The position numbers and the translations under genes were made by a program. A model generated the notes under the pieces. The model saw nothing but the letters and a program-made list of their open reading frames with translations. It did no database searches and was not told where the DNA came from. Of a DNA stretch of 64,000 nt, positions 1 through 13,460 are shown piece after piece (position 1 is the first letter of the stretch; every line of letters begins with the position of its first letter). The stretch comes from Apteryx mantelli (taxonomy: Eukaryota; Chordata; Aves; Apterygiformes; Apterygidae), in assembly GCF_036417845.1 (NCBI RefSeq), contig NC_089980.1, positions 131,590,516 through 131,654,515 of the forward strand, given 5' to 3'.

Positions 1-1564
1 TGGCATGTACAGTTTTCAGCCTAAAGAGCTGAAGCAAATTTGTTGTTGCGAAAACTGTAATTTCTGTGGAAAAGCCTTTTCCACAAGTTTTATTTTGGAG
101 GCTGAGAATCTGAGGCTGAAATTCGTAGGCTAGCTGCCAGCTCTATATTGGTCTGAGCTAAAGTGCTGTATATTAACGGAAGTACATGGCGGTATTTAAA
201 GATGCGAGTCTGAATTTGGCAGCTCCTGCTTATCTTCAGTCATAATCTGAATTAGCCTTACATGGTTTCTGCCCATTTTCATTGCAAGGCAAAATTATTT
301 TTTCATGTTAGGGAATTATCCCACCTGACTCTACTGTAACTCTGCCTGTTTTTTTTTCTTTCTGGCTTGAAATTTGTACCACATGGTCACCCTGCTACAC
401 ATTTATTATTTCACTTATTCATTTCCAGGCACGCTATTAGTTGTACACCTGCATTTTTTACTTTTCAGTGGTTCTGCTTTATGGCCTTCTATGCATGATC
501 ATAAGTCTTCAGGCTCTTCAGATACAGTATTTAGTCTCAATCTCGTAGCTATATTGGTAGCATCAGGCCATGCTCCTTGCAGTATCGCAGACCTTGAGCA
601 ATGTCCACACACACTTTAATTACAGAGTAAAAGAAATACGTGTAAACATTTGTCATTCTGCAACGTTTTTCTGGGAGAGGGTAGAAGAGTAATCCCAGGG
701 ACTGACTTCAACCGCAGAAGAGAAGTCTTCGTACAGGACTGTGGCATTGGTGGAGAGGAACAGTCTCCTCTACACTGTTGTGCTAAACCGCCTGAGCTCG
801 GCTTGGGCTTGGGATCGCTCTCGGGAAGTGTCTCTCCAGTGACGAGAGCGGGAGACGTCCCTTTGCCCTGCTGCTCTCTCCGTTCCTGCCGTGTCCCACC
901 GCGGGCAGCTGGCAGCAACTCCAGAAAAGCTATGGCTGCCTCTGCCTGGCTCTGCCAGGCGAATTGCCGGAGTGCATGGGCATCACCATCAGTAGCTTTC
1001 CTTTTATGCTCTGCTTTGGATTTTCTGCTGCTGTCATTTGCACCTCATCTTCAATTGAATAAATAGCAGGGACAGGTTCACAACTCCTGCCCTGTTCCTC
1101 AAGTCAGTCAGCGGCGCTCCTGCCCAGCCCAGCCCAGCTCAGAGCTGTGGTCTGACCCGGCTTAATCCGTTTTGCCGTGTCCTACCTCCTCCTGGCCGGA
1201 AGGCAAAGTCATGCCCTTGCATCCGACCTCTGGGGACTTCCAGAGCCTCTAACTGTAAGAGGTTTCAAAAGGGTGTTGGATCTAAATGGAAATTCCTCAT
1301 GAAAAAATGATCCGTGCCTGTGCCATTAAGACTTCTTCTGTGTGAAACCATTTATGGCACTTATCTCCTTTTCAACGTTTATTCAGATTCCTGACTGTGA
1401 ATGTAGGAGTTTTAAACACCTATGAGTCATATGCAAATTCACGGTTGATACAGTAAGGCAGAATTGCCGTCACAAGTCTCCCTGTGGGCAATTTAAAAAG
1501 ATGAATCTGATCAAAACGCTACACCCTTCATTCATAAATCCCTTTGGAAAGGGAAGAGCCTTGT

Positions 1565-1660
1565 TTACTCCCCCTTTAGAAGATGGGGAAATTCGGCAGG
1601 GAAACGATTTGCCCAGGGAACATAGCAAGCCTCTGATAAAACAGGGGATAGAAATTCATG
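1565..1660 (+). repeat. MIR-like SINE fragment (degraded)
   Basis: The run starting with agatggggaaattcggcag and continuing through atttgcccagggaacatagc follows the order of the MIR core (gaaactgaggc, then a ttgcccaaggtcacacagc-like segment, then a gg-at-ga block). It is heavily diverged, so the family call rests on order of sub-motifs and not on close identity. The fragment lies inside a weak 84-codon open frame, which I therefore do not treat as a gene. Confidence 0.4.
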
Positions 1661-2707
1661 TGCTTTTAAAGTCCTTATCTATTATATTTTCCACTAGCCT
1701 ATATCAACTCTGTGGAAAAGCTGTTTCTTTTTTTCCAGACCTCAGAAGTGTTTAACTTTTGAGACCAAACTATTTCAACTGGGATGAATGGTAAAAAATC
1801 AGAAAGTGCTGTAGTTTTTATTATATTTGCTGTCTTTCTCTAACCAGTCCTGATTTGACCGGTTATATAAGCGTTGTAAACAGATTAAGTGCTCAGTCCT
1901 TCCTTGCTGTAAAGAGTAATGGGGGATTCGACAGTAACGATTCAAATTATTTCAATAAAGGAACTAAAGCTCGCAATACATTGATTCACTAAAATTGCAG
2001 AGCCATTTCTGAAGAATATATTAGTGCTTTCTTGAGAGCTGCTGTAATAGCATGTTCAGTGCTCCTCTTCTGATGCAAAAGTTTCTAATCTGTTTGAGCA
2101 CACAATATCAAGCAAAACAGGCTGGACCTGAGAGAGCTAGGAACTGTAAACACAGATGGCAGAAGTGATGGAGAGCTGAGAAGTAGTTTGCAGAGTAGAA
2201 AGAGAGCAAAGAAATTTTGGTGTGGGATTTTTTCCCTTCGAGAATGTGGGTAGAAACGTTGACTGATTGCAAAATCCATCCGTACTGCAATGGGGTCATT
2301 CAACCTATAACCTTTCTTTTATTCAGTCTGTCATTGTAGGACTGGCCCATTTGCAGACTACAAAGCATTTAAACAATGACTGTTGTATTAGTGAGTACGG
2401 ACATGGTTTGCCCACTGTATTTATGGAGGGTGGTGAGATAAGGATAGCTGCCGGTCATCAGTGCTTGCCACATTTATTTTAGATTTCAGACACCTCCGTA
2501 CATTTTGTGGACACATAGCTGTGCTGAAAAAGCAGGGGTACTAGGGCAGTGGTTATCTTAGCTCTTCTTTTTCCCTTGAGAAAACGATGTGCACTACAGG
2601 CTAAGAGGGTGACAGCTGATAAAAGCCAGGCGAACGTGAAATGTTCTCTGGGATTTGATGTCAAGGAGCCTGCCATCGGAGAGAATCCGGACATTATCCG
2701 GAAGCAC

Positions 2708-2734
2708 AATGAATGAATGAATGAATGAATGAAT
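2708..2734. repeat. AATG tetranucleotide microsatellite
   Basis: Six full GAAT units in tandem preceded by AAT, without interruption. It is a simple repeat. The frames reading through it (IHSFIHS-type translations) are artefacts of the repeat. Confidence 0.9.
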
Positions 2735-3224
2735 ATCCCCAACGTGCACCCTCCTCTGTTACTCCAGCCCTCACTATACCCAGGAGCACTCTTCTCCCTC
2801 CAGTTTTGCTTCAGCTCTCTGAAATTACTGTGGACTCTTAGAAAAGTTTTCTAGTCCGTTTGTTCGGTTATATGTAAGTTCTAACACCATTTTCAGAGTT
2901 ACTCATCATGCAGCTTCTAATCACGTTGTAGCCCTACATTATACAGCGGGACTCCTGCTTGCTCTCCAGCTGCATCCTCAGAGGGAGAAGCATGGACCAT
3001 GAGGTGTTTTAACACTTCCAAAGTGTTAATCTGAATCTGGACCTGGTTCCTCATAGCAGACCAAAGCTAACCCTTAAACCTTACTGTTTCCTGCATTTCC
3101 AAGAAGTTCTGATCTACAAGTTCTGTAGTTTATTTGCCTGAAATGAGCTGAAATGGAATAAAGTGGGAGGAAAAAGGGACTGGAAAATGAGAGGGTGTCT
3201 CGAGCAGCCTTTCCGAGAGTGAAT

Positions 3225-3405
3225 GGATGCTTGGCTCTTGCTCCTGACCTTGCTACTGCATCACGATTTCCCCTCAGGTAAATCACCTCTCTGTGTTTTC
3301 TCATTTGTGAAATGGTTATGAAAACACCCCGACACCTCACAGAAGTGTGTGTTTGCAAAATGAGGTTAATATTTGCAGTGCCTTTTAGTGTCATTGGTGG
3401 AAGGC
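3225..3405 (+). repeat. MIR-like SINE fragment (degraded)
   Basis: The segment contains a tcaggtaaatcacctctctg stretch followed by ctcatttgtgaaatggtta, matching the order of the MIR core (tcacttaacctctctg, then ctcatctgtaaaatgg). It ends in a tgccttttagtgt-like segment before AT-rich unique sequence. Divergence is high and the ends are approximate. Confidence 0.5.
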
Positions 3406-6329
3406 CATTAAGTATAATAAAGTATTATGTGATAAGGAAAAACATATTTTTGCTTTAGGAAGGAGAAACAAAAACCTAAGAGAAATGCACGCTTTAACCT
3501 TTTTATTTTAATTTCAACACAGAAAGTAAGGACATGAAATGTGCGTTTGTGTATACACGTATATATTTTTGATTTTTAGAGAATTATGAGTTAACTGAAG
3601 CTATTTAAGCCTTAGCTAAACCAAAAAAAGTTAATTAATTTATCTAGCTATATGTTGTAGGAAAGGATAGACTCAGTCTGTCAAAGAGGGAGAAACTGGG
3701 AGAATTTTTGTAGCTGGAGGACAGTGGTAAGACGCCCATCTTCAGGAAGATCTGCCATTCACTTTTTAAAATTGAGTCTGGAAAAAGAAAAAGGCTTAGA
3801 GTCCCTCCTCCCCTTGCCCAGTAGACTTGCAAATTGAGAAGAAACTTGTCAAAAGTGAGCTTTGGGTTTTCTAGTTTCCATGAGGAAAAGGGGATTTTTT
3901 TTAGTTTTTTCCTCCTTCTACTTTTCTTATCATTTAAACCCAAGTGAAAACCAAAACGTGAGCAAATGCCAAAAGGTTGTCTCCTAATTCTGCATAGACA
4001 GGAGGAAGAGATTGGCTTCATATTCACCATGGATATCCCCTAACAGAAGGGCAACCATTTTGATATATATGCTAAGTTTCGTGCTACTAAATTAAAAACT
4101 ATGGAATCCTTGCAAGCTTTGGAGCAATACCAAAACATGAAGTTGTAATGCTGAATTAGGTAGTTGAGTAAGGCAAAAGCTTATAAGAAGCCTTACCAGG
4201 CAATACTTACAGACCATAGGCTACTGCCATAAGCACTCCTTAACTCGCGCACCCTTATGTCACGTGAGACTGGTTTGACTTTAGTGCAGAACTGACCTGC
4301 TTGAATTCACAGAAAAACAAAATAAGAGGGTCTTTGACAGTAAGCTGACTCTTTTTTAACTCGCCCGTGTTTAGCTCTTTCAGCATGATCTGAGGCCTGT
4401 TTTAGCTTTAGTGCATCAGAGTAAATGATAAATAAGAGAGAAATGAACAGCTTATCCTTATGTTGTCATTGGACCTGGGATATCAGTGAGGGCATGTTAC
4501 AGTATAACATCCCTGAACAAGCAAGCAAACAAAAAACCAAACCATGCGAGCGCAGCCCACATGTGAAAATATTTCTCGGTCTGTAGTGTAACTTGCTCTT
4601 AGTAGCTTCCAAAGGTGCTAAGCTGAGACTAGTTGCTCATATGGTTGAAGTGGCCAGTGCAGGAATGCCCCAAGCCATTTCTTCCTACCTTTGCCCTGCT
4701 CCTTCCTTTGAGCAAAATTGTTTTAGTGGCTGCACGGTGACCTGGATTGAAAATCTGACCTGAATGAAAAATAACTTGGGGATGGGGAGGGGAGAAGTGA
4801 TAATGTACTGTGAAAAATATCTCTGATTAGCGTGGTTCATATATTTAATGCTGCTGTGGTGGGGACCATCTAATGGTGCTGTTATTTATTTATATAAATG
4901 ACCTCAGAGATAAATTTGTTTGAAATTTTCTTTTTTTCCAAAAGAAAAATATTCGTCTACTTCAATCTCTAAACCAAAGGACATTTTTGGTGCACAGTTG
5001 TTTAGTGGGCAGACGGGCAATAATTTTTGGGCTAAGATTATGGTTCATCATGAGAGAATTCTACCTTGAATAGACAGACCAGTTGTCTATACACCAGGCA
5101 AGAATTATTATTGTTAATATGATTATTAATACCGTGTACTTTACTTTGTTTAAAGGATATATTGTTGCCCTTCTACTGAGCAATTGCAAATTCCAAGGTT
5201 TTATAATTAGCTTCTCATAAGAAAATAAATCAGTGTCACTAGTCAAGGTGTCTTCTGAACATGGCTTGCATAAACCTGTCACTGAGCAGGATTCATCGGG
5301 ACTGCATTTGTTCCTGATCAAGGAACAGTCGTGACGACTTGGACATGAGAGGTCTTGCTGGGGTAAAGTATTTGAAGACCCCCATCTGACCCTGAAATGG
5401 TGATCTTACAACCTGGGAACCTTTGGTAGAGTCAGTTGTCAGAAGGTTTTCTGAGAAACGTCTGCAAAAAACCCCACCGGCCCCCTCTCCCCAAAGCATG
5501 CCCTCATGTGGAGGCTCTCCCCACACGGGAAAGCGGTCAAAGAAAGAAAATGCACTGGGGCAGAGTGAGGAAGATGAAAACAAAAACCAAAGTTCCAAAG
5601 TTCTTCTAACTTGGGTTCATGTGCAAATGAAAATTTTGTGGCAACACTGCACAAGATGATCCATGGTGGTTTTTTTTCCCCCACAAAAAAGGTTGGTGAT
5701 TCTTGTATTTTAAAACTTAAGAAACTCTGTGTTGCTGAACTATTCTTGTACTGCTCCTCATGAAGCTGTGTTTGCTAATTTAGAAATGCTTCTTTTGACT
5801 GAGCTGAGTGGGGATGGAGTTCATGACTGTCCTACATAGGAGGAAAATACTTAGGACCTTTTTACCGTGAGAAGCAACAGCACAGGCAAGATTTTCCGCT
5901 TGTTGTTTGCCAAAGAGCTGGGGAGACAATTTAGAAAAAAATCAAATTAACATACCAAATATTTTTAAACTGTGGTATCATATACAACTGATGTCTGTAT
6001 TAACCTAAATATGGGATCAGCATTTATATATTTAAGGTGTATTAGTGTTGATTTTTACAATTTGTTCTCCTGCTCTTGGACTTACTTGAATAAGTGGTCT
6101 CTAATATAGGTTTATGTATGTGCACGTGTTCTTGAAGTGTAAAGATCTTAGACTATTATGTTAAAAACTTTAGACCAAAAAATTTTTTTTTCTTAGAATT
6201 TGTTTAAAAATGTTTTGAATATTGATTCCTTGTTTTTTTTTCTCAGTATTGGAGTTCTGAAATTTATTATGTTAGTTCAGCCAGTTTCCCTTATCTGTGT
6301 TTTTGGTTAGTGATAGTGGCAAAATTCCT

Positions 6330-7620
6330 GTTCTCAAATGAGCAGGATTTGGGTTTATGGACAGCAGATGTTGTCAAGCTGGCTCTCCAGTTATAGGCAT
6401 ACAGATGACTGGATAATGTTTACAGAGGATCATAAGCTTTTCTATCATGATCTGCAAGGAATCCATGATGCTTTGAGTGAAAAACTAAAAAGATACAAAA
6501 TAAACAGGTCAGTGGATATAAAATGGGCTTTTAAAGTAGGGGGGCTTTCCAGTGGGCGTCAGAATGGACTGGTCTTAGTCCTACTATAAGTAACATTTTT
6601 ATCAATGGAGAAAGATATAAAAAAAGACTGCAGGTTACATAAGCGTGAAGGTAGGGGGTCCTCATGAAGGGTTTCCTCCAATAGGTCATTGATACGGAGT
6701 AATGGGGATCATTAGGTAAAATGGTCATAAGTACGTAATAACCCTATATAAAGTCCTGTGTGGAAGAGCAAAGAATGAAGCCTGTGCTTAGAGAGGACTT
6801 TGTCATGAGAAGCAGTGACTCTGCAGAAGACTTGCGGAGAGGTGGTTGATTATCAACTAAACGTGAGCTCCAGAGCAGCTCTTTTGCCAAAAAGATGACT
6901 ACAGTCCATGAATGTATAAACAGGAACACTGAGGAGAAGCAAAGAGATTCAGAGGCCTCTCTGCACTACTATGACTATTTCAAAATAGCGTGCTCAGTTT
7001 TGTGGTCCATAAGTCAGGGGAGAATTGTGGATAGATCAGAAAAGAGACATGATGCTGATAGATGTGTTGGGAAACCTGCCTGAACATAAAATGCTCAATT
7101 TATTCAGCTTATCGCAGAAGAGGTTAGGGGATTGTTTGGTGCCTATATGGGCAACAAAAAATCGATAGGACAACTAAATTGTTCTATTTAGTTCACCAAG
7201 ATTCATTAAAAGTGGGAAAAAAAAGTGGAAAGTGAAATTTTACAGGATCACCTTAAAATAAGGAATACATTTGAATTGGAAATAATGATTTACAGTTGAA
7301 CACTAATTAATGATTGCTATCAGTTCATCGCCCTGAGAAACCTTTAAATCAGCTCTAATTCACATAGGAATTACTGAGTGAAAATCCTACAGCATACATT
7401 AAAGTAGGAAGTCAGATGAAGAGATTGTAGGGGTCACTTCTTGCATATAAGTCTATTAATTGATAGTTTTAGCTCTGCTGCATTTTGAAAGCTTTGGTCA
7501 TATTCTCTTCTCATGACCTTTTCCTCATGTAGATCAGTCCTAAAGTCCTCAGGTCTTTCCTAGATTCACGGCTTTTAGGGCTGGGCGGACAGTTATTCTG
7601 ACTCCCCATACAATACCAAC
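6330..7620 (+). mobile_element. Ancient degraded CR1/L3-type LINE (ORF2 3' part and 3' UTR)
   Basis: Several shifted-frame stretches resemble the C-terminal part of CR1-family ORF2. Around 6,560-6,630 a reading close to a 'VLVL-L...FLSMEKDIKK' string recalls the LLFNIFINDLEEDI motif region. Around 7,090-7,170 LNLFSLSQKRLGD recalls the [14 protein letters not shown] block, and a SPRFIKSGKK-like string follows near 7,190. The end near 7,560-7,620 (agattcacggcttttaggg) resembles the 3' end of amniote CR1/L3 elements. Multiple stops and frameshifts make this a fossil. The ends are estimates and the family assignment is by motif order only. Confidence 0.5.
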
Positions 7621-10600
7621 ATTTGAATTGGAACTCATTTACTTCTCTAGGTTTGATCATGTCAATTATTTTTTAAAAATAATTGGTTTTAAAATGGTCA
7701 AATAAATGCTCTGTTATGGGTGAAATTCACTGGCATCAGAGGACACTCTGCATTTTGCAGGAGATGCTCCGTTGTCATGAAAAAGGGAGCCCATGCAGAG
7801 CCCGAGGACCATTTATATTCCCTTGTATTCTGTTTACCAGCTTGCATTGTGCACCCTCAGCATTGGTCACTTCTCCAAAAAGTATTTGGAGCATATTAAA
7901 AAGTGATTAACATAATGACTAATCAATTCTAGAATGTAATATCACATTTCATTCAAAGTAATTTTCCGTACATAGCCAGAGGGCTAATTAGGTTTTTACA
8001 CTGCTTTGCTTGATATGATTTTTATTAGGTAGTGCTTATTTCATAGGGAAAACACAGTAGTTGCGTTAGAACAGATGGGTACTCAACCTCAAGATATTTC
8101 TTTGATGCAGAGATTACTGGGCAGAAACCTTTTATCTGTGCTGTGAATCTGACCAGAAAGCTATAATAGTTCTTTTTATAAAATTGGTGAGTAATAGAAA
8201 TCCTCAACAGAAGGCAGCAGTGTCTGTGAGCAGGGAGGCTTTCTGTCCTGATTTTTGGTGCACAGAAATATTCGCCATTGAGGAAGACTGACGAGCCAGT
8301 GTGATGTTCAGGGTAACGAAAGCTGTTTGTATAGATCCCCTTGCAGTAATCACGTCTCATTTAATTGACGTCCCGCTGGCTTGTTTTTCTCCCCAACTTT
8401 ATTTGACTGAGTTTTCTGGAAAACCCTGCATTATCAATTTAGTACAGGCAAAGCAAGTTCTAATGTTTCTGTAGCAGTTATTTTCCAGAACTAATTTTAG
8501 CCAGCTGTTTTACCTCCAGCTCTGTTTTGCAGCGCTCCTGCCTAACACGCGTTGTACCGTGTGCTCCCACGCACGGGACGCTCATTTGTACAGTTTTGCA
8601 TGTTGCATGCACATTGGGACTGCATCGTGTTACACGAGAACTTTACGTTGGTAAGCAGCATTAGAAGTTTGTGCTGTTAAGCATCCCTCAAGGACATCTG
8701 TGTATGGTAAAAATAAAAATAGCCACGCTGGAAAGAACATGGAGAAATTCTGCAGAGACTGAGTATAAAATAAAATGATCCCGTCTGAAAATATGATGGT
8801 ACCTCACACACACGTTCACCTAGTGTTTAAAATACTGCTAACATGGGAGACTGTTTGGGGACAAATCCTGGGAATCCTGGAGGATGACTATACTGAAAGA
8901 CGCAGACAGAAGTCGACGGAGTCACACCGTGAACGCGGGGGACGTGTGGTCACACAGCCAGTGCAGGATCACGCGTCCCGGGGTACGTGTGCTCCGTCAC
9001 GCGGTGCAGATGGAGAGAGGTGCAGTCCATGCCGTCCCCTGCATGGAGATACTAAGCACCTTGACATCTTCCACAGCTTAGGCCTACATGACGTGTAGCA
9101 TATAGTAGATTCAAAGATGGCCTCATAGCCAATATTTTGGTGTCAGTGTCATGAATACTGAATGTAGCAGTGTTGAACAAGTTCTAGTTTGTTGTGAATG
9201 TGAATATCTTAGGATCCATTCTTAAAACACAGCTTTATCCCATAGATGGTTTGGGTGTAAGATTTGTCAGTTGATTTTCTAGAGGGAATAGCTCAGTGGT
9301 CAAACTAAACGCACAACAAAACCTTTGTGAAGGATAAATTTAAATTCTCTCATCTGTTGATGTCGCACAGTGATCAGTCTCAAATGCAAATCCACATATA
9401 GCCCTGATGTTACCATGCACCAGTAATGCCATGAATTTTATTCTTAAAGTATGTATTCATCATTATTTTCAATACAATGCTACTATTCTTTACTTGTGTT
9501 ACAGTAACCCCTAGAGGTCCCACTGGAGGTTTTCATCACGCTACACACAATCGACATCACGAGGTTATTTTTATTTAGTGTATATGGTTCTCTGTACGCC
9601 CAGTGTTCATGATTCATCATTTCTTTTGTCAGTGAATAGTGAGATAATGAGATAGCAGGTTGACAAGGGCAGAAATAAATTTAGGTTTAAAATGTCTAGT
9701 GTGTCTTGTAAGCAAGTTCAGCAAAGAGGACCTCAGTCTATTGAATGGGCATTGTTAGGTCAAAGCGGACTCAGAATGAATATTTATGAATACTCTATCA
9801 AAATGTAAGCATAAATAATGATAAATTTATTATTAATACACATCTTAACTGATACTTTCCCCTTACTGGTATTTCTTAAAATATTTACATGCTGAAAGTG
9901 AAAAGAACAACAAGAATAATAGTTTAAAAATAAAAATCAGTGGATCAAAATTATAGCTGCCTCTTGTTATGTAATGTGTATTCTTCATACCAGATAATAA
10001 AAATGTCTTTTATACTATGTGAACATGGTAAGATTGATGATGTTCTTGACTGTCCGTATCCTCACTTTTAAGGATTGGGTTTTATTAATGATGAGATAAG
10101 AGTCATGCATGTTTTTCACATGATCTTGCAGCTTAGGAAACTGAACTTTTTTAATGAAGTGTTTTGGCTTTGGAGAGATAGCAATTACTATAACTTTGTG
10201 GTAGTTGCACTTTATATCTGGGGGAGAGTTAAGAGAATACTTAGAAATGAAATGTTTTAGAAATAGTTTAGTTGAAATCAAAAGGAACTAGATGCCCAGA
10301 TGCATTTGAAATTCCTACAGTGTGACTACTGCATCTTTAAGCACCTAAGTATCTTCAAATATCTGCTTTTTGTGCTGTGTTTACATGAAAAACTATGCTG
10401 TTTGAATGTGTTGATATATATGATGTGATCATTGTACAGGTATTAAGAGAAACTTGCGTCTTCAACCAACATTTTTACATGATTGATAGAAAATGCATGT
10501 GAGACCAAGTATCACATTCTTTTATTCTGGTAGACATGTCATTTTAAATATGATTAATACAAACTGCTTTTTTGCATACATTTGCACTTAAAAGAAGATT

Positions 10601-13130
10601 GTGTGCAGCTCTGTAGCAGGCACAGAGAGTTTCTGTGCTTTTGCTGGGCTGTTGATGTTATGAGTCATTGAGATAGGGGAGCATTAGACGTTTCTGTCTA
10701 TGTTAAATAAACACTGGTCCCATTTGGCTTGCAATTTGAAGTACTTATTGGTTTATTTAATAAAGATTTTGGATGGCTCGTGTTATGTATGTGTGTGCTC
10801 CACAGGCTTAGGAGACGTGGCACATTCAGCCTCTAGACTGAATGGATCTGCTCTATCGGGGATGAGCACGTTCCAGTTCTCGAGCAACACCCCAGGCCGT
10901 GTCTGCATTGCAGCCGACAAGTGCGTAAGAGGGCTGTGAGCCGGGCAGCCGTGTGAGCCACCGCTGCTGAGCACCAGCTTGCCCTGCAGGCAGGCTCCAG
11001 GCTGCCCGCGCGGTGCGCCAAGGTGCCTGGCAGAATATTAAGCTGCCAGGCAGCCTTCGACGCAGAGTCCCTTGGGCCGCGCCTGGGGTTGCCCCTGTAG
11101 TCGCGCTGGCTGAATATAGAGCGAGGCTGATGCAGCAGGCAGCCTTTGGATGTCCCCAGAATGCGATGTGGAAATACCCGTCGTCTCAGAGCACAGGCAG
11201 CTCCCTAGGCTGGAAAGCGAGACCAAAGATACGCTGCTACCAAGGAGAAGGATAGAAAGCGATTTCAGCTGAGAAGACCTCCGTGACCTCAGCTCAGATT
11301 TTGTAGCTCTCCTTTGGTGATAATCTGTGTTGGCTCAGCCCCCAGCTGGGATCAGACGGGTCAGCTCCTGCTTAGGGATTTCTGACTGGGGAACAGAAAC
11401 ACGGCTTTAAAGACAAGGAAAAGAATGAAAAGTTTTAGAGTTAGGCTGAGAAAGATTACGTTTGGCTTGGCACTTGTAACACTACACACACATGCAGAGT
11501 TTGGGAGCAGCTTCCTGCCTGCACCACATATGTTCGTGTAACTGAGGCCAGGCTGCATATTGGAGCCTTCGGTCAACTTGCAAATCCGTGCGCGGCTCTA
11601 GAGCCAGCTACAGACCTCCCTGCTGGCCTCACTGATCAGATTAGCGTTTCCTTGATTTATTCTTATTTTGGGCAGAGCAAGAGCCTGATGACAAGGATGT
11701 CCAGTGCATATGATTTAGCTTCTGCAAATGGTCAGGACACGCCAGTCTAATTTCTTGCATGTAAGGGGCAAGGGGAGAGAAAACTAGGATTTAATGGGCA
11801 TCATGGGATGGTCACAGGCAACACCCTTCTGGTACTTGGCAATGTAATGTTAAAGTCATGCAAGGCAAGCATTGCTTTATCTACTGGGTCGTATTTGCTT
11901 TACGGGTCTCCTTAGGGCTACGTCAGAAGAGTAGTTCTCTACCTCTTGAGGGCTGAAAGGTGCTGCAGTAGGGTGACTGCGAGGTTATGCTATTGGTTTG
12001 GGGGTTTTTTTAGGGGAAAAGGTAAATAGAAAATTATTCACTTGCACACCCTGACATGAGCTGGACCTCAGGACTGCTGTAAGACATTTCATTATTTAAC
12101 CTCCCAGTGAAGAGACTTATTCTTTATTATCTAACTGCTTTTTGTATTTTTCTGTGTATCTAGCTCTGTTTCCAGTTATTCTAGTAAACATGGGTGTGTA
12201 GGGAGAAGGGGGGAAATTGATTTGTAAGTAGTTCAAAATAATGCAGTTAACCCCTCTACTTAGATGCTAGAGAATGTAGCTATTCCTCAAGGTCCTTCTT
12301 GCTAAAGGTCTGTCCTTCTGCAGGGATCAACCAGTGGTGGTTCTTGGGCTTCAGATGTAAATAGTCAGGAAGACTATTTATGTATCTCAGATTGAATTTA
12401 TCCACCACAGTTTTATGGGTGAGATCAGCTCAGTAAAAGTAAGAGATGAGCTACCTAGTCATCAGAACTTAAACCAACAGTTTTTAATGATCCTTTGCTT
12501 TCAGTGAAGGTGCTTTTAAGGCAAAGTTCTGCTCTCAAATCCCCACTGTAGATATTCCCACCATTTTTTTGGTACCACCATCTTCTCCGAGAACAGAGAA
12601 AAGAGAATTTGATTATATTTGTATCACAGCATCATTGAAAAGCTCCAATTCTGTACAAACAAACTAAGTGAAACTCTTCTTCCCAGACAGCTACGGAGGG
12701 TGAACAGCAAAGAACAGAGGAGGAAGGGACACAGTCAAGTATACACATACATCTTAATAGGATGTTCACTTTTTATTTTCAAAGGAAGATAAAGTAAATG
12801 ACATCTCTCAGCCAAGTCATCCATTAAATAGCGCATTTCTCTTTAATGCCAAGACACATTTAGGTGTTGAGGAGGGATGCTCGGAGAGGGAGGTGGCCTC
12901 AGAGAGGCATTGGGGAGAAAGAGAGCATTCAGGGCATCGATCACAGGACTCAAGACCTCCTCCAGGTCTCCAAGATCTTCTTGTTTATTTTGAAAATATT
13001 TTATCCCTCTGGCAGCCTTGCCTATGCTAACTTGAGAGAGAGATGCTTATACTATGCTATGTACAATATGAATACACTGCTATTAATACCCTCCGAGGGA
13101 AGGGGAGGACTGGACAGTACAGTATGTGTG
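7621..13130. other. Non-coding DNA, no gene recognised
   Basis: No supported exon was found. There is a CpG-containing patch at about 8,540-9,010 (gtcacacagccagtgcagga may be MIR-derived) and a moderately GC-rich patch at 10,790-11,240. Frames here are open on both strands, which suggests composition and not coding. A run from about 9,780 to 10,580 is AT-rich and shows nothing recognisable. Confidence 0.5.
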
Positions 13131-13139
13131 AAAAGACAT

Positions 13140-13460
13140 TTTGTGCTGGCGGTGTCGTCACTGAGTCATTCCACCCTGTCTGCGGCCGTGGGGAGCAGTC
13201 GCTCCAGGGCCGTAAAGCCGCCGTGGGCTAACCATTATAATAAGCACTTCAGGCGCAGCCTGGCTCCCCCCCGTTTTGTCTCCCTCCGCTTTGGTTCTGT
13301 AAATATTTGTGCTGTCCACATCTATTGTGGGCTCAGAGGCATGCGACGAAAGTTTGCTTAAGCCTTTCCTTGCGTATTTGGCTTTGGGCCAGTAAAAGTT
13401 AAACCCAATCATCTGAGCCTCTTACTGCCCCTGCTAATTTTTTTTTTTTCGGTAGTAAAT
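13140..13460. other. Possible conserved non-coding element
   Basis: A CpG-containing, compositionally complex block sits in otherwise AT-rich DNA and is open in several frames on both strands (165 codons on +, 84 on -), with no protein match that I recognise. It carries forkhead-like (tgtaaatatttg) and AP-1/CRE-like (gtcactgagtca) strings and ends at a 12-T run. Composition of this kind is common in vertebrate enhancers, but I have no alignment to show conservation, so this is an inference. Confidence 0.25.

Larger units (their letters stand above)
1..6300. other. Non-coding DNA, no gene recognised
   Basis: No exon with a recognisable protein match and paired splice signals was found on either strand. 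Short open frames exist (for example around 650-1,066 and 3,644-4,030), but they look like chance frames with low-complexity translations. The stretch holds two MIR-like fragments and an AATG microsatellite, listed separately. A mildly GC-richer patch at about 840-1,210 has few CpGs and is not a clear CpG island. The block is either intergenic or a 5' intron of FKBP1B. Confidence 0.55.

Noticed and set aside
2570-2610. A FPLEKNDVHYR reading as the missing FKBP1B exon 2
   Set aside because: Similarity is limited to a few residues. It lacks the TCVVHYT core and has a stop soon after.
2911-2960. A VALHYTAG reading as the missing FKBP1B exon 2
   Set aside because: Only the HYT part resembles FKBP. 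The preceding residues (HAASNHV) do not match FPKKGQTC and no acceptor/donor pair fits.
6338-6589. 83-codon frame as an independent gene
   Set aside because: It lies in the fossil CR1/L3 element and has no support of its own.
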